From Aureitalea sp. L0-47 (GTDB lineage Bacteria > Bacteroidota > Bacteroidia > Flavobacteriales > Flavobacteriaceae): a DNA stretch of 64,000 nt. The position numbers and the translations under genes were made by a program. Location of the stretch: positions 1 to 64,000 of the forward strand of contig NZ_JAFMTQ010000002.1 in NCBI RefSeq assembly GCF_026126405.1, written 5' to 3'. This document shows positions 8,623 to 17,599 of the stretch, piece by piece. Each line of letters begins with the position of its first letter. Position 1 is the stretch's first letter. The notes beneath the pieces are model-generated. The model was not told where the DNA came from. It did no database searches and saw nothing but the letters and a program-made list of their open reading frames with translations.

Positions 8623-9357
8623 ATGAGAAAGAAAATAGCAATACTTACCATCTTTTTATCATGCGGCTTATTCCAGGCCACTTCACAGAATTTTGGAGGA
8701 GACCCAACACAGTTACGTGCTTTTACCAATAGTCTTCATCAAGTAGATGAATTCATTAAAAGACAAAACATGGGGATCGATTTAGACGATACGGAAAGCT
8801 ATACCGGAACGCCCTACAATCACCCTTCCTACTTACCGGGTAATGTCTATAAAGGAAAGGAGTTATTAGCAACCAACGTGGCTTTGCGATATAACGCACT
8901 TGCTGATGAAATGGAGGTGAAAGAATCTCTAGACAGTAGTGACGATGATGCTAAAGCCCTCACTAAATCTCCGGATATCTACGTTAAGATAGGCAGCAAG
9001 GACATTTTTGTTTTTGTCCCTTACGATGGCGGAATTGAAGGAGGAGGTTATTTCCAGGTGCTACTGGAAGGAAATAAGGTTGATCTCTTTAAAAAGGTCA
9101 AGAAGGAATTCTCCGCTGCTAAGCCCGCGAATACATCGATTACCCGTGATATCCCTGCTAAATTCAGTGATAAACCCGTTTACTATCTGGTAGATAAGGA
9201 AGGAAAATTCTTCGAGTTACCGTCTAACAGAAAAAAGAAACTCAAAGTATTTGCAGAGAATGAGAAGATGATGAAGAACTACGTAAATTCCAATAACCTG
9301 GACTTAAACGATGAAAAAGATCTTATTCGAGCTATCCGTCATTACGATGGTGTATAA
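8623..9357 (+). CDS. Secreted protein of unknown function, paralogue 3 of 3
   Basis: 244 residues, signal peptide ending FQATSQ. It shares GTPYNHPSYLPGNVYKG, the line RYNALADEMEVKESL and the ending HYDGV with paralogue 2, and has the same strand-rich centre (GGGYFQVLLEGNKVDLFKK). The protein is rich in Lys, Asp and Glu, without cysteines apart from the signal region or membrane segments after it. It has its own upstream region and is divergent from the TPR-AraC regulator. It ends two bases before the convergent tsaB gene. Function unknown; co-location with a membrane-spanning regulator suggests conditional expression. Confidence 0.8.
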   Translation: MRKKIAILTIFLSCGLFQATSQNFGGDPTQLRAFTNSLHQVDEFIKRQNMGIDLDDTESYTGTPYNHPSYLPGNVYKGKELLATNVALRYNALADEMEVKESLDSSDDDAKALTKSPDIYVKIGSKDIFVFVPYDGGIEGGGYFQVLLEGNKVDLFKKVKKEFSAAKPANTSITRDIPAKFSDKPVYYLVDKEGKFFELPSNRKKKLKVFAENEKMMKNYVNSNNLDLNDEKDLIRAIRHYDGV

Positions 9358-9359
9358 GA

Positions 9360-10022
9360 TCAACCGGAGATAAAATCTTTTAAATAATACGGCTCAAAAT
9401 AAGCGACATCCTCGATGTCGCTTATTTCGTATTTGCGCTCAGCTACTTCGGCCATATCAAGAGCAGATGGCATAGCTTGTCCTAAGTAAGTTGCATTAGG
9501 ATGCATATGGATCCCCTGGAATTTTTCAACCCCATTCCCTAGAAATACCACTCTCCCCTTCGATAGCACTTCTTCAAATGAATTTTCATCAAGGACTTCC
9601 GCCCGTGTTTCCCGAACCTCAGTTTTTTCAGAATTAAATACAGCTGAATACACTTCCATCCTCCTGGCATCTATCATGGGGACTATGAAATCGTAGCTAT
9701 TATCCTTTATTTGCATGGCCATGGAAGCTAGGGTCGGCACCGAGATAAGGGGGATGTCTAATGCGAAGCACAATCCTTTGGCTGCGGAAACTCCTATCCT
9801 TAGTCCGGTATATGAACCCGGACCTTTACTAATTGCAATGGCGTCAAGCTCCGATCTATCTATATCGGCCTCCCGGAGTACTTCTATAATAAAGGGGTGT
9901 AACTTCTCCGCATGACTGTAGCGGGAACTCCTGTCTTCCTTAAATGCAGTAACGCTCCCGTCAACCGAAAGCGCTACCGAACAATTTGTCGTTGCTGTCT
10001 CAAGACACAATATAGTAGCCAT
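9360..10022 (-). CDS. tsaB: tRNA threonylcarbamoyladenosine biosynthesis protein TsaB
   Basis: 220-residue ASKHA-fold protein that helps TsaD and TsaE place the t6A modification at position 37 of ANN-reading tRNAs in the cytosol. The family lines are present: ILCLETATTNCSVAL at the N-terminus, YSHAEKLHPFI and the GPGSYTGLRIGVSAAKG stretch. The length suits the family. It is the last gene of the exporter operon, its ATG overlapping the adaptor stop by one base (TAATG), so it is probably translated by coupling. Nothing suggests a functional link to export; it appears to be carried by operon position. It converges with paralogue 3, two bases away. Confidence 0.93.
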   Translation of the reverse strand: MATILCLETATTNCSVALSVDGSVTAFKEDRSSRYSHAEKLHPFIIEVLREADIDRSELDAIAISKGPGSYTGLRIGVSAAKGLCFALDIPLISVPTLASMAMQIKDNSYDFIVPMIDARRMEVYSAVFNSEKTEVRETRAEVLDENSFEEVLSKGRVVFLGNGVEKFQGIHMHPNATYLGQAMPSALDMAEVAERKYEISDIEDVAYFEPYYLKDFISG

Positions 10023-11317
10023 TACTCATCTTCTTTTTCATCCTCCTTGCTAGTATCAGTTTCAGTTACCTTGTCGCCACAATCCAATGTCTTTGTTACT
10101 GTGTTGTACGGACCTGTGATAACCACATCTCCTTCAGAAAGACCTGAGGTAATCTGTATGTTTGAATCATCCTGTATTCCAGTGGAAACGACTCTTAATT
10201 TAGCTTCGTCTCCGTCTTTTACAAAGACACACTCAAACTTCTCCTGCTCGCCTTCCGTTTTTTCCCTGTCTTTTCTGGCTTTGAATCCTTTCACACAACT
10301 CGTATCTGTCTTTATTACAATAGCACTAATAGGAACACCGGTAACATCAGATTGTTTCTCGGTAATAATATCCACAGTGGCCGTCATGCCCGGGCGGAAA
10401 GGTGAAAAATTCTCTGGTTTCCCTTCAGTGAGATCCGCATAGGACTGCGGAACAATACGCACCTTTACTTTAAAGTTTGTAACCTGATCCACGGAGATAG
10501 CATTTTCCGCCGAATTAGCTATTTCGGTAACTATTCCTTTGAATTCTCTTTTGAGGTAGGCATCCACTTCAACTATCGTCGAATCTCCTAAGGAAACCTT
10601 CACAATGTCGTTTTCATTCACATCCACTTCTACCTCCATATTGTTAAGGTTTGCTACCCTGACAATTTCTGTACCTGCCATCTGGGCGGTCCCTACCACT
10701 CGCTCCCCTAATTCAACAGACAGCTTGGATATGGTTCCATCCATGGGTGCATAAATCGTCGTACGTTCCAGATTGTCCTGGGTCTGACGTAAATTTGCCG
10801 CCGCACTTTGTACGCTGTAATAGGCAGATTGTTTATTGGCCTGTGCAGATTCATATTCATTCACAGAACGATCCCATTCGGCCTTGGATATTACTCCTTT
10901 TTCGAATAATTCTTTATTTCTATTGTAATTCAGTTCCGCGTTTTTAAGGTTAGCTTCCGCCTGGGAAAGCTGGGCACGGACATTCTGCAGACCAGCTTGC
11001 GATTGACTCACAGCCGACTGGATAAGATCGGGATTGATCTTAACCAGGAGATCTCCTTTTTTAACCTGCTGTCCCTCTTTTATGGGTAATTCGATGATCT
11101 CACCTGAAACCTCAGAAGACAGTGCAACCTCTACTTCCGGCTGGATCTTTCCGGTAGCCGCTACGGTTTCAATAATTTCCATAGGGGCAATCTCCTTCAC
11201 CTGTACCTCGGTGGAATCACCATCGGAACCAATCCACCCTTGCTTCTTGGCAACGACAAGTAATATAAGAAGGACTGCAATAGCAGAAACTATGATGATT
11301 AGTGTTTTTTTCTTCAT
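10022..11317 (-). CDS. Periplasmic adaptor (membrane fusion) protein of ABC/RND-type exporter, second copy
   Basis: 431-residue HlyD/MacA-type adaptor. The N-terminal membrane helix (TLIIIVSAIAVLLILLVVA) is followed by a biotinyl-lipoyl-like half (VEVALSSEVSGEIIELPIKEGQQVKKGDLLVKI), a long coiled-coil hairpin (about residues 110-190), the second lipoyl half (TIYAPMDGTISKLSVELGERV), and a beta-barrel/MP domain. The C-terminus carries a charged tail (TDTSKEDEKEDE). Such proteins bridge an inner-membrane transporter and a TolC channel. It is encoded two bases downstream of the TolC gene and is the second adaptor in this operon. The two adaptors may form mixed assemblies or serve different permeases; this cannot be told from sequence. 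Confidence 0.9.
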   Translation of the reverse strand: MKKKTLIIIVSAIAVLLILLVVAKKQGWIGSDGDSTEVQVKEIAPMEIIETVAATGKIQPEVEVALSSEVSGEIIELPIKEGQQVKKGDLLVKINPDLIQSAVSQSQAGLQNVRAQLSQAEANLKNAELNYNRNKELFEKGVISKAEWDRSVNEYESAQANKQSAYYSVQSAAANLRQTQDNLERTTIYAPMDGTISKLSVELGERVVGTAQMAGTEIVRVANLNNMEVEVDVNENDIVKVSLGDSTIVEVDAYLKREFKGIVTEIANSAENAISVDQVTNFKVKVRIVPQSYADLTEGKPENFSPFRPGMTATVDIITEKQSDVTGVPISAIVIKTDTSCVKGFKARKDREKTEGEQEKFECVFVKDGDEAKLRVVSTGIQDDSNIQITSGLSEGDVVITGPYNTVTKTLDCGDKVTETDTSKEDEKEDE

Positions 11318-11319
11318 AA

Positions 11320-12771
11320 TTAAATCTTTAACTCTGTTGCGGGTATGCCAAAATACAATTCTAAAACTTTTAATTTAAATATGTAGTCATATTTGGCTCG
11401 GTTCAATTCGATTCGTGCATTATCGTATCTCAACTTAGACTGGCTGAAATCGAAGGCATTGGTTAAACCAACATCATAACGATCCTTGGCATATTGATAG
11501 GCCAGCTCCTGAGACTCTACGGCTACTTGTGCAGATTCATAAGACTTCAACGCACCTTTGGCATCAACATAGGCCTGGTAAACATTGGACTCAAGGTCTA
11601 ATTTCGCCTGTTCAAGTAAAAGTTCCTGACGCTTCAGGTTCACCTTGTTTCTCTTCACATTGTTACGAATCCCGAATCCATTGAATATGGGTACTTGCAT
11701 TTGAATCCCGTAAGAAATACCATCGTTACGATACAATTGTTCCATAAAGGGTAATGGCGGTTCTTCGGCAAGGATTATATTGGGTGAAATACCGAAAACG
11801 TCTTCTCCGGTGCTACCCACAATACCTATAGGTTGCTCCGTAATGGAGAACGGATTATTTTCATCGATAGTTTGACTAAATCCACTTGGGAGATCAGATT
11901 CACGAGTATTGTAGTTTATGAATGCGGTTACTGATGGATAGAAAGCCGCTCGGGCAATTTGAAGATCCTTTTCAGCTAGTTCCACATTCTTTTCTGCAAT
12001 CTTTATTTCTGAACGATTCTCCTTTGCCGATTCTATTATTTCTGAAATCTCCTTGCTCGAAATACCTTCATCGATGATCGCAAATTCCTCTTCAGCTATA
12101 TCGAAATTCTCATAGTCTTCAATCTGAAGTAATTGAGCAAGGTTTATAAGTGAGATCTGAACGGCGTTTTCAGAAATAATGATGTTTTGCTTTTCACTGG
12201 CATCCGTCGCCTTGATCTCAAGAAGGTCGCCGCGAGGCAGAACACCAGCATCTACCAGGTCCATAGTTCGCTGAAGCTGCTCCATGGTCACTTCGTTCTG
12301 AGCGGTTATGGCATCCAGGTTCGCCTTATTCAGAAGGACTTGTAAATAGCCATTTGCAACGAACAAAGAAATATCGTCTTTCATTTTATCCAGGCTGTAA
12401 TCCGCAGCTAGCCTGTTAATCTTGGCTCTTTGGTTCCTGCGAACATTTTCCAGCCCCTTGAAGAGGTCAAGGCCCGCCCCAACAAAATAGGAAGAGTTAC
12501 GTGCTGTCTGAGTTTCCAAAACTCCTGTAACAACATTTTGAGTTAGACCCGTATTCCAGGAATTAGATGCCTGTCCGTTTAGTGAAGGTAGAAAATTCCC
12601 AATTGCATCAAGTTTGGCGATGTCCGCTAACTCGACATCGAGTTCACTTTGTTGAATTGAAATGTTGTTCTCCAGAGCGTGAATCACACATTCCTTAAGG
12701 GTCCATTTTTTCTGTGCAAAGCTAGGTGATGCTACAAGTAGCAAAATCAGTATGATAACTAGTTTCTTCAT
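11320..12771 (-). CDS. TolC family outer-membrane efflux protein
   Basis: 483 residues with a signal peptide ending SPSFAQ followed by the family opening KKWTLKECVIHALENN. The chain has two repeats of long coiled-coil helices (LNKANLDAITAQNEVTMEQLQRT and the C-terminal YESAQVAVESQELAYQYAKDRYDVGLTNAFDF line) typical of TolC trimers that form an outer-membrane channel and periplasmic tunnel. It sits between two adaptor genes and downstream of ABC permeases, so it should be the exit duct of this exporter. The 71-base gap to the upstream adaptor shows no hairpin. Substrate unknown. Confidence 0.92.
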   Translation of the reverse strand: MKKLVIILILLLVASPSFAQKKWTLKECVIHALENNISIQQSELDVELADIAKLDAIGNFLPSLNGQASNSWNTGLTQNVVTGVLETQTARNSSYFVGAGLDLFKGLENVRRNQRAKINRLAADYSLDKMKDDISLFVANGYLQVLLNKANLDAITAQNEVTMEQLQRTMDLVDAGVLPRGDLLEIKATDASEKQNIIISENAVQISLINLAQLLQIEDYENFDIAEEEFAIIDEGISSKEISEIIESAKENRSEIKIAEKNVELAEKDLQIARAAFYPSVTAFINYNTRESDLPSGFSQTIDENNPFSITEQPIGIVGSTGEDVFGISPNIILAEEPPLPFMEQLYRNDGISYGIQMQVPIFNGFGIRNNVKRNKVNLKRQELLLEQAKLDLESNVYQAYVDAKGALKSYESAQVAVESQELAYQYAKDRYDVGLTNAFDFSQSKLRYDNARIELNRAKYDYIFKLKVLELYFGIPATELKI

Positions 12772-12842
12772 AGAATTGATAGTTGCCGGATTTGTCTGTT
12801 AAAATGTTAAAGTGTTACAGAAATTTTGATGAATTAAACCAC

Positions 12843-14003
12843 TTAATTTCTACCGAATTCCTGTGCTGGTTTGATCTGGTTCCACACCTTTATCTTGTCG
12901 TCCTTAGAAATACCATTAACGACCTCCACAATTATACCATCGCTGATTCCCAGTTCGATGTCTCTACGCTCGAACTCCTGATCCCCTGTCTCAACTTCCA
13001 CAAAGGGTTTTTGGGTCTTAGGGTCGTATTGTACCAGTGCTTCTTTCAAGGTCAATACGCTATCTGCCCTGGCCAGGATAATCGAGGCATTAGCACTAAG
13101 CCCGGCACGGATAAAGGTAGTATCTTTTTTGTTCAAAGTTCCTTTAATTTCAAACTGAATAGCCCCATTCTCACTCACACCTTTCGGAGCGATATAATCT
13201 AAAATGGCGTCAAAGGTGGCGTTCTCAATCGCTCCCACAGTGATTTCAAGCGGAAGATTTTCCCTGATCTTCCCTACCTCACTTTCATCAACTTTTCCTT
13301 CGAAGATCATTTTGTCTACATCTGCGAGTGTGGCAATAGTAGTTCCATCGTTGAAATTATTGGCTTCTATCACCTGGTTCCCAACCTTTACCGGAACATC
13401 GAGAACCATCCCGGAGACGGTAGCTCTTATTTCGGTGGTTGCAGCTGCTCCAAGGCCACTTGTGGTTCCCGTCTTTACAATATCGTAATTCTGTTGCGCT
13501 CCTGCAAGGTTTACCTTTTCCTGGTTGAATCGCTGCTTGGCCTGATTGAATACCAGTTGCGCATTATCGAATTCATTGGCCGAGATAACTCCCCTTTCGA
13601 AAAGTCCTTTCTGCCGATTGTATATGTTTTCTTCATTCTGAAGTGCCAGCCTCGCCGTTTCAAGTTGTGTTCTTGAACTATTGATACTGTTCTTGGCGCT
13701 GGTTAATGCCGAAACATTCGGAACTACCTTTACCATAGCAAGCAAATCTCCCGCCTGAACCTGCTGTCCCGCCTCCACAAATATCTCCTCTATAATACCA
13801 GAGATATTTGGTTTAATGAGGACCTCTTCCTTTGGAACAATGCTTCCCGTGGCCACTGTCTTCTTGACAATGCTCTCAACCTCCGCACTTGATGTTTCAT
13901 AGATGACAGGATCTTCCTGGTTTTTTGAGTATAAATAATAGAGTGCTGCTGTAAATGATACAGCAATTACAGCTAGAATGATAATGGTTACCGTTCTTTT
14001 CAT
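12843..14003 (-). CDS. Periplasmic adaptor (membrane fusion) protein of MacAB-type exporter, first copy
   Basis: 386-residue MacA-like adaptor. An N-terminal membrane helix (VTIIILAVIAVSFTAALYYLY) precedes the lipoyl half EEVLIKPNISGIIEEIFVEAGQQVQAGDLLAMV, a coiled-coil hairpin (about residues 105-165), the return lipoyl half (TEIRATVSGMVLDVPVKVGNQV) and beta-barrel domains. It follows the second permease gene after 16 bases, so it is the likely direct partner of the MacB-like permeases. It is homologous to, but clearly diverged from, the adaptor at 10022-11317. Confidence 0.9.
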   Translation of the reverse strand: MKRTVTIIILAVIAVSFTAALYYLYSKNQEDPVIYETSSAEVESIVKKTVATGSIVPKEEVLIKPNISGIIEEIFVEAGQQVQAGDLLAMVKVVPNVSALTSAKNSINSSRTQLETARLALQNEENIYNRQKGLFERGVISANEFDNAQLVFNQAKQRFNQEKVNLAGAQQNYDIVKTGTTSGLGAAATTEIRATVSGMVLDVPVKVGNQVIEANNFNDGTTIATLADVDKMIFEGKVDESEVGKIRENLPLEITVGAIENATFDAILDYIAPKGVSENGAIQFEIKGTLNKKDTTFIRAGLSANASIILARADSVLTLKEALVQYDPKTQKPFVEVETGDQEFERRDIELGISDGIIVEVVNGISKDDKIKVWNQIKPAQEFGRN

Positions 14004-14019
14004 TTGTTCGTTAGTTATA

Positions 14020-15279
14020 TTATTCGGTGCGCAAAGCGTCCACCGGTTTTACTTTTATTGCATTCTGAGCAGGAATAAAACCTGCCAGGAGTCCTGAAAC
14101 CACCAGTATAATGAGGGCGGAAACAACAACCGAGATATCTACACTCGGATTCGAAAACATATCCACCGGCCCATTGGCTTCCAGAATCTTATTAATTCCG
14201 AAGATCACCAGGGCGCCGAGAGAAATTCCTACCATCCCTGAAACGATCGTAAGCACCATGGATTCCAGTAATACCTGTCCTCTTATCGACCAGGGAGTAG
14301 CTCCAATTGCCCTTCTGATACCTATTTCCTTTGTCCTTTCTTTTACTACTATGAGCATGATATTGCTTATTCCGATAATTCCGGAAAGCAATACCAGGGT
14401 TCCCACGAAATATGCTATGATGTTCAGGGCGAAGAATAATCGCTCTATCCTGCTATATTGTTCGTACAAGTCGAAATTCCCTATCGCCCTGTCATCGTCC
14501 GGATGTATGGTATGACGTTGCTTCATCACGTCGAAGATCTGCTCTTTTAATACAGTTATGGAAGAGCCATCCTCAGCCGTGATTGCCATCCAACCTACCC
14601 TGTCACCCCTGTTAAACGCCTGGGAAAAGGCTGTGAAGGGTACATAGATCTCTTTCTGGTCTTCTTCGGAATCTCCTCCCTGCGACTTTTTCTTATAGGT
14701 TCCAACCACAACGAAATTCACTCCGTTGATCTTGATATAGGTACCTAGTGGGTCTTCGGCAGGATCGTAAAGTCCTGTCTTCACACCCTCACCTATTATT
14801 GCCACTTTCCGTTTCTCATCGATATCACCATAATTTATAAACCTTCCACTGGTGATATCCATGGGCTGTTGTTCAATAATTTCAGGGTAGTCACCATACA
14901 CATTATATGCTCCGGTATTTAGTCCGCGGACCACATTGTTGCTACCTCCAAAGCCGCCCAACTGATTTCTGGGAGAAACAAATCGAAGGTTTGGCACATT
15001 GTCCCAGATTGCCTGAACATCCGCTGTTCGGTAGGTGAACCTTCTTCCTTTGGGAAGTCCCTTGTAGGGTTTCGAGATGGTTTGGGTCCACATGAACATG
15101 GTATTCGTGGCGATATTTCCGAAATCCGATTTCACACCGTTTTCAAGACCTTTTCCGGCTGCCAGTAGAATCACTAGTATGAAGATCCCCCAGAGCACAC
15201 CAAAGGCAGTAAGCACCGTCCTGAACCAGTTGCTGCTTAGCGCTTCTAATATTTCACTCCATCGATCCCTGTTGAACAT
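14020..15279 (-). CDS. MacB/FtsX-like ABC transporter permease, second
   Basis: 419 residues with the MacB-type layout: one N-terminal membrane helix (about residues 20-45), a periplasmic MacB_PCD domain of about 230 residues, then three C-terminal membrane helices forming the FtsX domain. Near the third helix is SNIMLIVVKERTKEIGIRRAIGA, the coupling-helix line of this family. There is no ATPase domain; that function is supplied by the gene at 16518-17225. Together with the permease at 15281 it probably forms a heterodimer. It starts one base after the stop of the upstream permease. MacB-type machines act by mechanotransmission, exporting periplasmic substrates through TolC. Confidence 0.92.
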   Translation of the reverse strand: MFNRDRWSEILEALSSNWFRTVLTAFGVLWGIFILVILLAAGKGLENGVKSDFGNIATNTMFMWTQTISKPYKGLPKGRRFTYRTADVQAIWDNVPNLRFVSPRNQLGGFGGSNNVVRGLNTGAYNVYGDYPEIIEQQPMDITSGRFINYGDIDEKRKVAIIGEGVKTGLYDPAEDPLGTYIKINGVNFVVVGTYKKKSQGGDSEEDQKEIYVPFTAFSQAFNRGDRVGWMAITAEDGSSITVLKEQIFDVMKQRHTIHPDDDRAIGNFDLYEQYSRIERLFFALNIIAYFVGTLVLLSGIIGISNIMLIVVKERTKEIGIRRAIGATPWSIRGQVLLESMVLTIVSGMVGISLGALVIFGINKILEANGPVDMFSNPSVDISVVVSALIILVVSGLLAGFIPAQNAIKVKPVDALRTE

Positions 15280-15280
15280 C

Positions 15281-16525
15281 TTATTCGTCTCTTAATGCTA
15301 CGATTGGTTTGATCCGTGCGGCTCGCCAGGCCGGGAAAAATCCTGCCAGGGCTCCAGCCAGTATTAAAATAAAAACTGTGGTAATTGCTACATTGAAATT
15401 CACGGAGGGATTCACAATGTAATCTACTTCGATATTTGGGCCTAAGACCTCCAGTAATGCCATACTGGATATCAAGCCCAGAAATCCGGCGATAGCGGTA
15501 ACGAAAATCGATTCGTGGAGGATCATCCCAATGATGGACCATGGCTGGGCACCTATCGCCTTTCGGATACCAATTTCTTTTGTCCTTTCCTTTACTATTA
15601 TGAGCATGATGTTGCTCACCCCAACCACACCTGCAATGATGGTACAAATTCCCACAACCCAGAAGAAAAGCTTGATCATAGCCATAAGGTCATAGTAGCG
15701 CTTTGCTTCTTCCAATGAGTTCCAGCTATTGATAGCGCTTTCATCTTCAGGAGCAACAATATGCCGTTCTTTTAAAAATGCTTTCATTTCATTGTTGAAA
15801 GCGATAGATTGCTGAACAGCCTGCTGAAATGTTTTTTGAGGTTTTAGGGTAAATCCCAGATTCCTCACCTTGTTTCCCCCGGCAAACACCCGCTGAGAAG
15901 TAGTAAGCGGTACGAACATTCGTGACTCTTCACGTTCCCCTCCCGGGTCACGATACACTCCTATCACCTTGAAATTGATCCCCGCTATTTGAATCTGTTC
16001 GCCAACTGCCTCTTCTTTTCCGAAGAGATCTGTGTAGACCTTATATCCCAAAACAACAACTTTCTCGTAATTGTCAATATCCGATCTATTTAAAAAACGC
16101 CCTGAGATTAACGAAGCATTCTCAAGAAATTGGTAATCCGGATACACTCCTTCTACTCGATAGGTCCCGGATTCATTCTTGTAGTTAGTCAAGCCATTCC
16201 AAATGCGGAAAACAGAGGATTTGAATTCAAGGTCATCTTCGTATTTTTTAATAAGAAATTCGAAGTCTTCGTTGGTAAGTTCGATAAAGCGCCCGGGGTT
16301 CATCCCTTTATATTCAACGGTAGTGACCTGTGTCCACACGTGAATCCGATTAGAAGCATCTTGCTCAAACTCCTTGGCAACACCATTTTGCATCCCCTGG
16401 CCAAACCCGAGGAGTATAACCAATATGAATATACCCGAAGCCACCGAAAGTCCGGTTAAGAAGGTCCGCAGTTTATTTTTGCGGATGGTTTCGAATATTT
16501 CCTGCCAACGCTCGAGACTAAACAT
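15281..16525 (-). CDS. MacB/FtsX-like ABC transporter permease, first
   Basis: 414 residues, same topology as its downstream neighbour: N-terminal helix (FLTGLSVASGIFILVILLGFG), a large periplasmic MacB_PCD domain, and three C-terminal helices with SNIMLIIVKERTKEIGIRKAIGA. The two permeases are clearly paralogous but diverged in the periplasmic domain, which suits a heterodimer. Its ATG overlaps the end of the ATPase gene by eight bases, so the two are translationally coupled. No substrate can be inferred from the sequence. Confidence 0.92.
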   Translation of the reverse strand: MFSLERWQEIFETIRKNKLRTFLTGLSVASGIFILVILLGFGQGMQNGVAKEFEQDASNRIHVWTQVTTVEYKGMNPGRFIELTNEDFEFLIKKYEDDLEFKSSVFRIWNGLTNYKNESGTYRVEGVYPDYQFLENASLISGRFLNRSDIDNYEKVVVLGYKVYTDLFGKEEAVGEQIQIAGINFKVIGVYRDPGGEREESRMFVPLTTSQRVFAGGNKVRNLGFTLKPQKTFQQAVQQSIAFNNEMKAFLKERHIVAPEDESAINSWNSLEEAKRYYDLMAMIKLFFWVVGICTIIAGVVGVSNIMLIIVKERTKEIGIRKAIGAQPWSIIGMILHESIFVTAIAGFLGLISSMALLEVLGPNIEVDYIVNPSVNFNVAITTVFILILAGALAGFFPAWRAARIKPIVALRDE

Positions 16526-17225
16526 GACTTTTTTCTTTTACTCGTACCTGCTCGATCTTAGTGTCCTCAATAATAATACCGTCCCTCAGGTGAACAATTC
16601 GCTTGCACATGTGCGCTATATCATCCTCGTGGGTAACGATCAATATTGTTTTTCCTTCATCATTAATGGATTGCACTATTTCCATTACTTCGTAGGAGGT
16701 AGTAGAATCCAGTGCGCCGGTTGGCTCGTCAGCCAACAGAACTTTGGGTTCACTTGCAAGTGCCCTCGCAATGGCTACTCGCTGTTTTTGACCACCGGAA
16801 AGCTCATTTGGCAAATGCGTAGCCCAATCTGCCAGTCCAACTTTTTCCAAATAAGACATTGCCTTTTTGAAACGCTCTCCCCTTTTTGCCCCCTGGTAAT
16901 ACAGTGGCATCGCCACATTTTCCAGTGCGTTCTTGTAGGAGATCAGATTAAAAGACTGAAAAACGAATCCCAGGAATTTGTTTCGGTATCGAGCAGCTAC
17001 TTTTTCGTTAAGGTTTTTTATGGTGGTGCCATCCAATTTGTAGGATCCTTCATCGGCCTCATCCAGCATTCCGATAATATTGAGTAGTGTAGATTTCCCG
17101 GATCCAGAAGACCCCATGATCGCAACCATTTCGCCTTCTTCTACGTGAAAATCTATGCCTTTTAATACGTGGAGTGAATTAGCACCTGTTACATACGATT
17201 TATGTAAGCCTTTTATCTCGATCAT
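16518..17225 (-). CDS. ABC transporter ATP-binding protein (MacB/LolD type)
   Basis: 235-residue nucleotide-binding protein. The Walker A is GSSGSGKSTLL (about residues 38-48), the signature LSGGQKQRVAIARAL (about 142-156) and the Walker B VLLADEPTGALD, with the family H-loop in TILIVTHEDD. It is the first gene of the export operon and powers the two MacB-like permeases. The 127 bases upstream contain a TATTTTG element on the minus strand about 20 nt before the ATG that could be its promoter, but the match to the consensus is one base short. Confidence 0.94.
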   Translation of the reverse strand: MIEIKGLHKSYVTGANSLHVLKGIDFHVEEGEMVAIMGSSGSGKSTLLNIIGMLDEADEGSYKLDGTTIKNLNEKVAARYRNKFLGFVFQSFNLISYKNALENVAMPLYYQGAKRGERFKKAMSYLEKVGLADWATHLPNELSGGQKQRVAIARALASEPKVLLADEPTGALDSTTSYEVMEIVQSINDEGKTILIVTHEDDIAHMCKRIVHLRDGIIIEDTKIEQVRVKEKSHV

Positions 17226-17352
17226 AGTTCGGATTTCTTATACAAAATAAAGCCCTTCTGGACGTACTTCTGTGAAATTCGTGTTAAGACTTGCGGTTGG
17301 TTAGTGTGAAGTCTTTGAAATAAGACTTGTTAGGAATTAATATGTTACACTT

Positions 17353-17598
17353 TTACAGTCCAGAAGCCTCAGAATTTGCCTCTTTTGCCTTTTTTCGCAT
17401 CCTGTAAATAGCGTAACCCACTCCTCCGATAAGTAAGTAAGGGAATATCATAAGGTAAATGATACCATTATTTATCCCTTCGGCAGCATTCCCACTTTCC
17501 TCACTTTCAAGCACGGCGCGACACATAGCACATTGGGCCTCAGCAGGGACTACGGCCAACACTAATAACAACAATATGATAATTGATCGTTTATTCAT
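17353..17598 (-). CDS. Small CxxC membrane protein of the SCO/DUF420 operon
   Basis: 81 residues. A signal peptide or first helix (IIILLLLVLAVVPAEA) is followed immediately by QCAMCRAVLESEES with a CxxC motif, then a second membrane helix (IIYLMIFPYLLIGGVGYAIY) and a basic tail (RMRKKAKEANSE). The CxxC would face the periplasm. It starts one base after the DUF420 gene and closes an operon of oxidase assembly factors, so a copper- or thiol-handling role in cytochrome oxidase maturation is inferred. I know of similar small flavobacterial hypothetical proteins but no characterised function. Confidence 0.8.
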   Translation of the reverse strand: MNKRSIIILLLLVLAVVPAEAQCAMCRAVLESEESGNAAEGINNGIIYLMIFPYLLIGGVGYAIYRMRKKAKEANSEASGL

Positions 17599-17599
17599 T

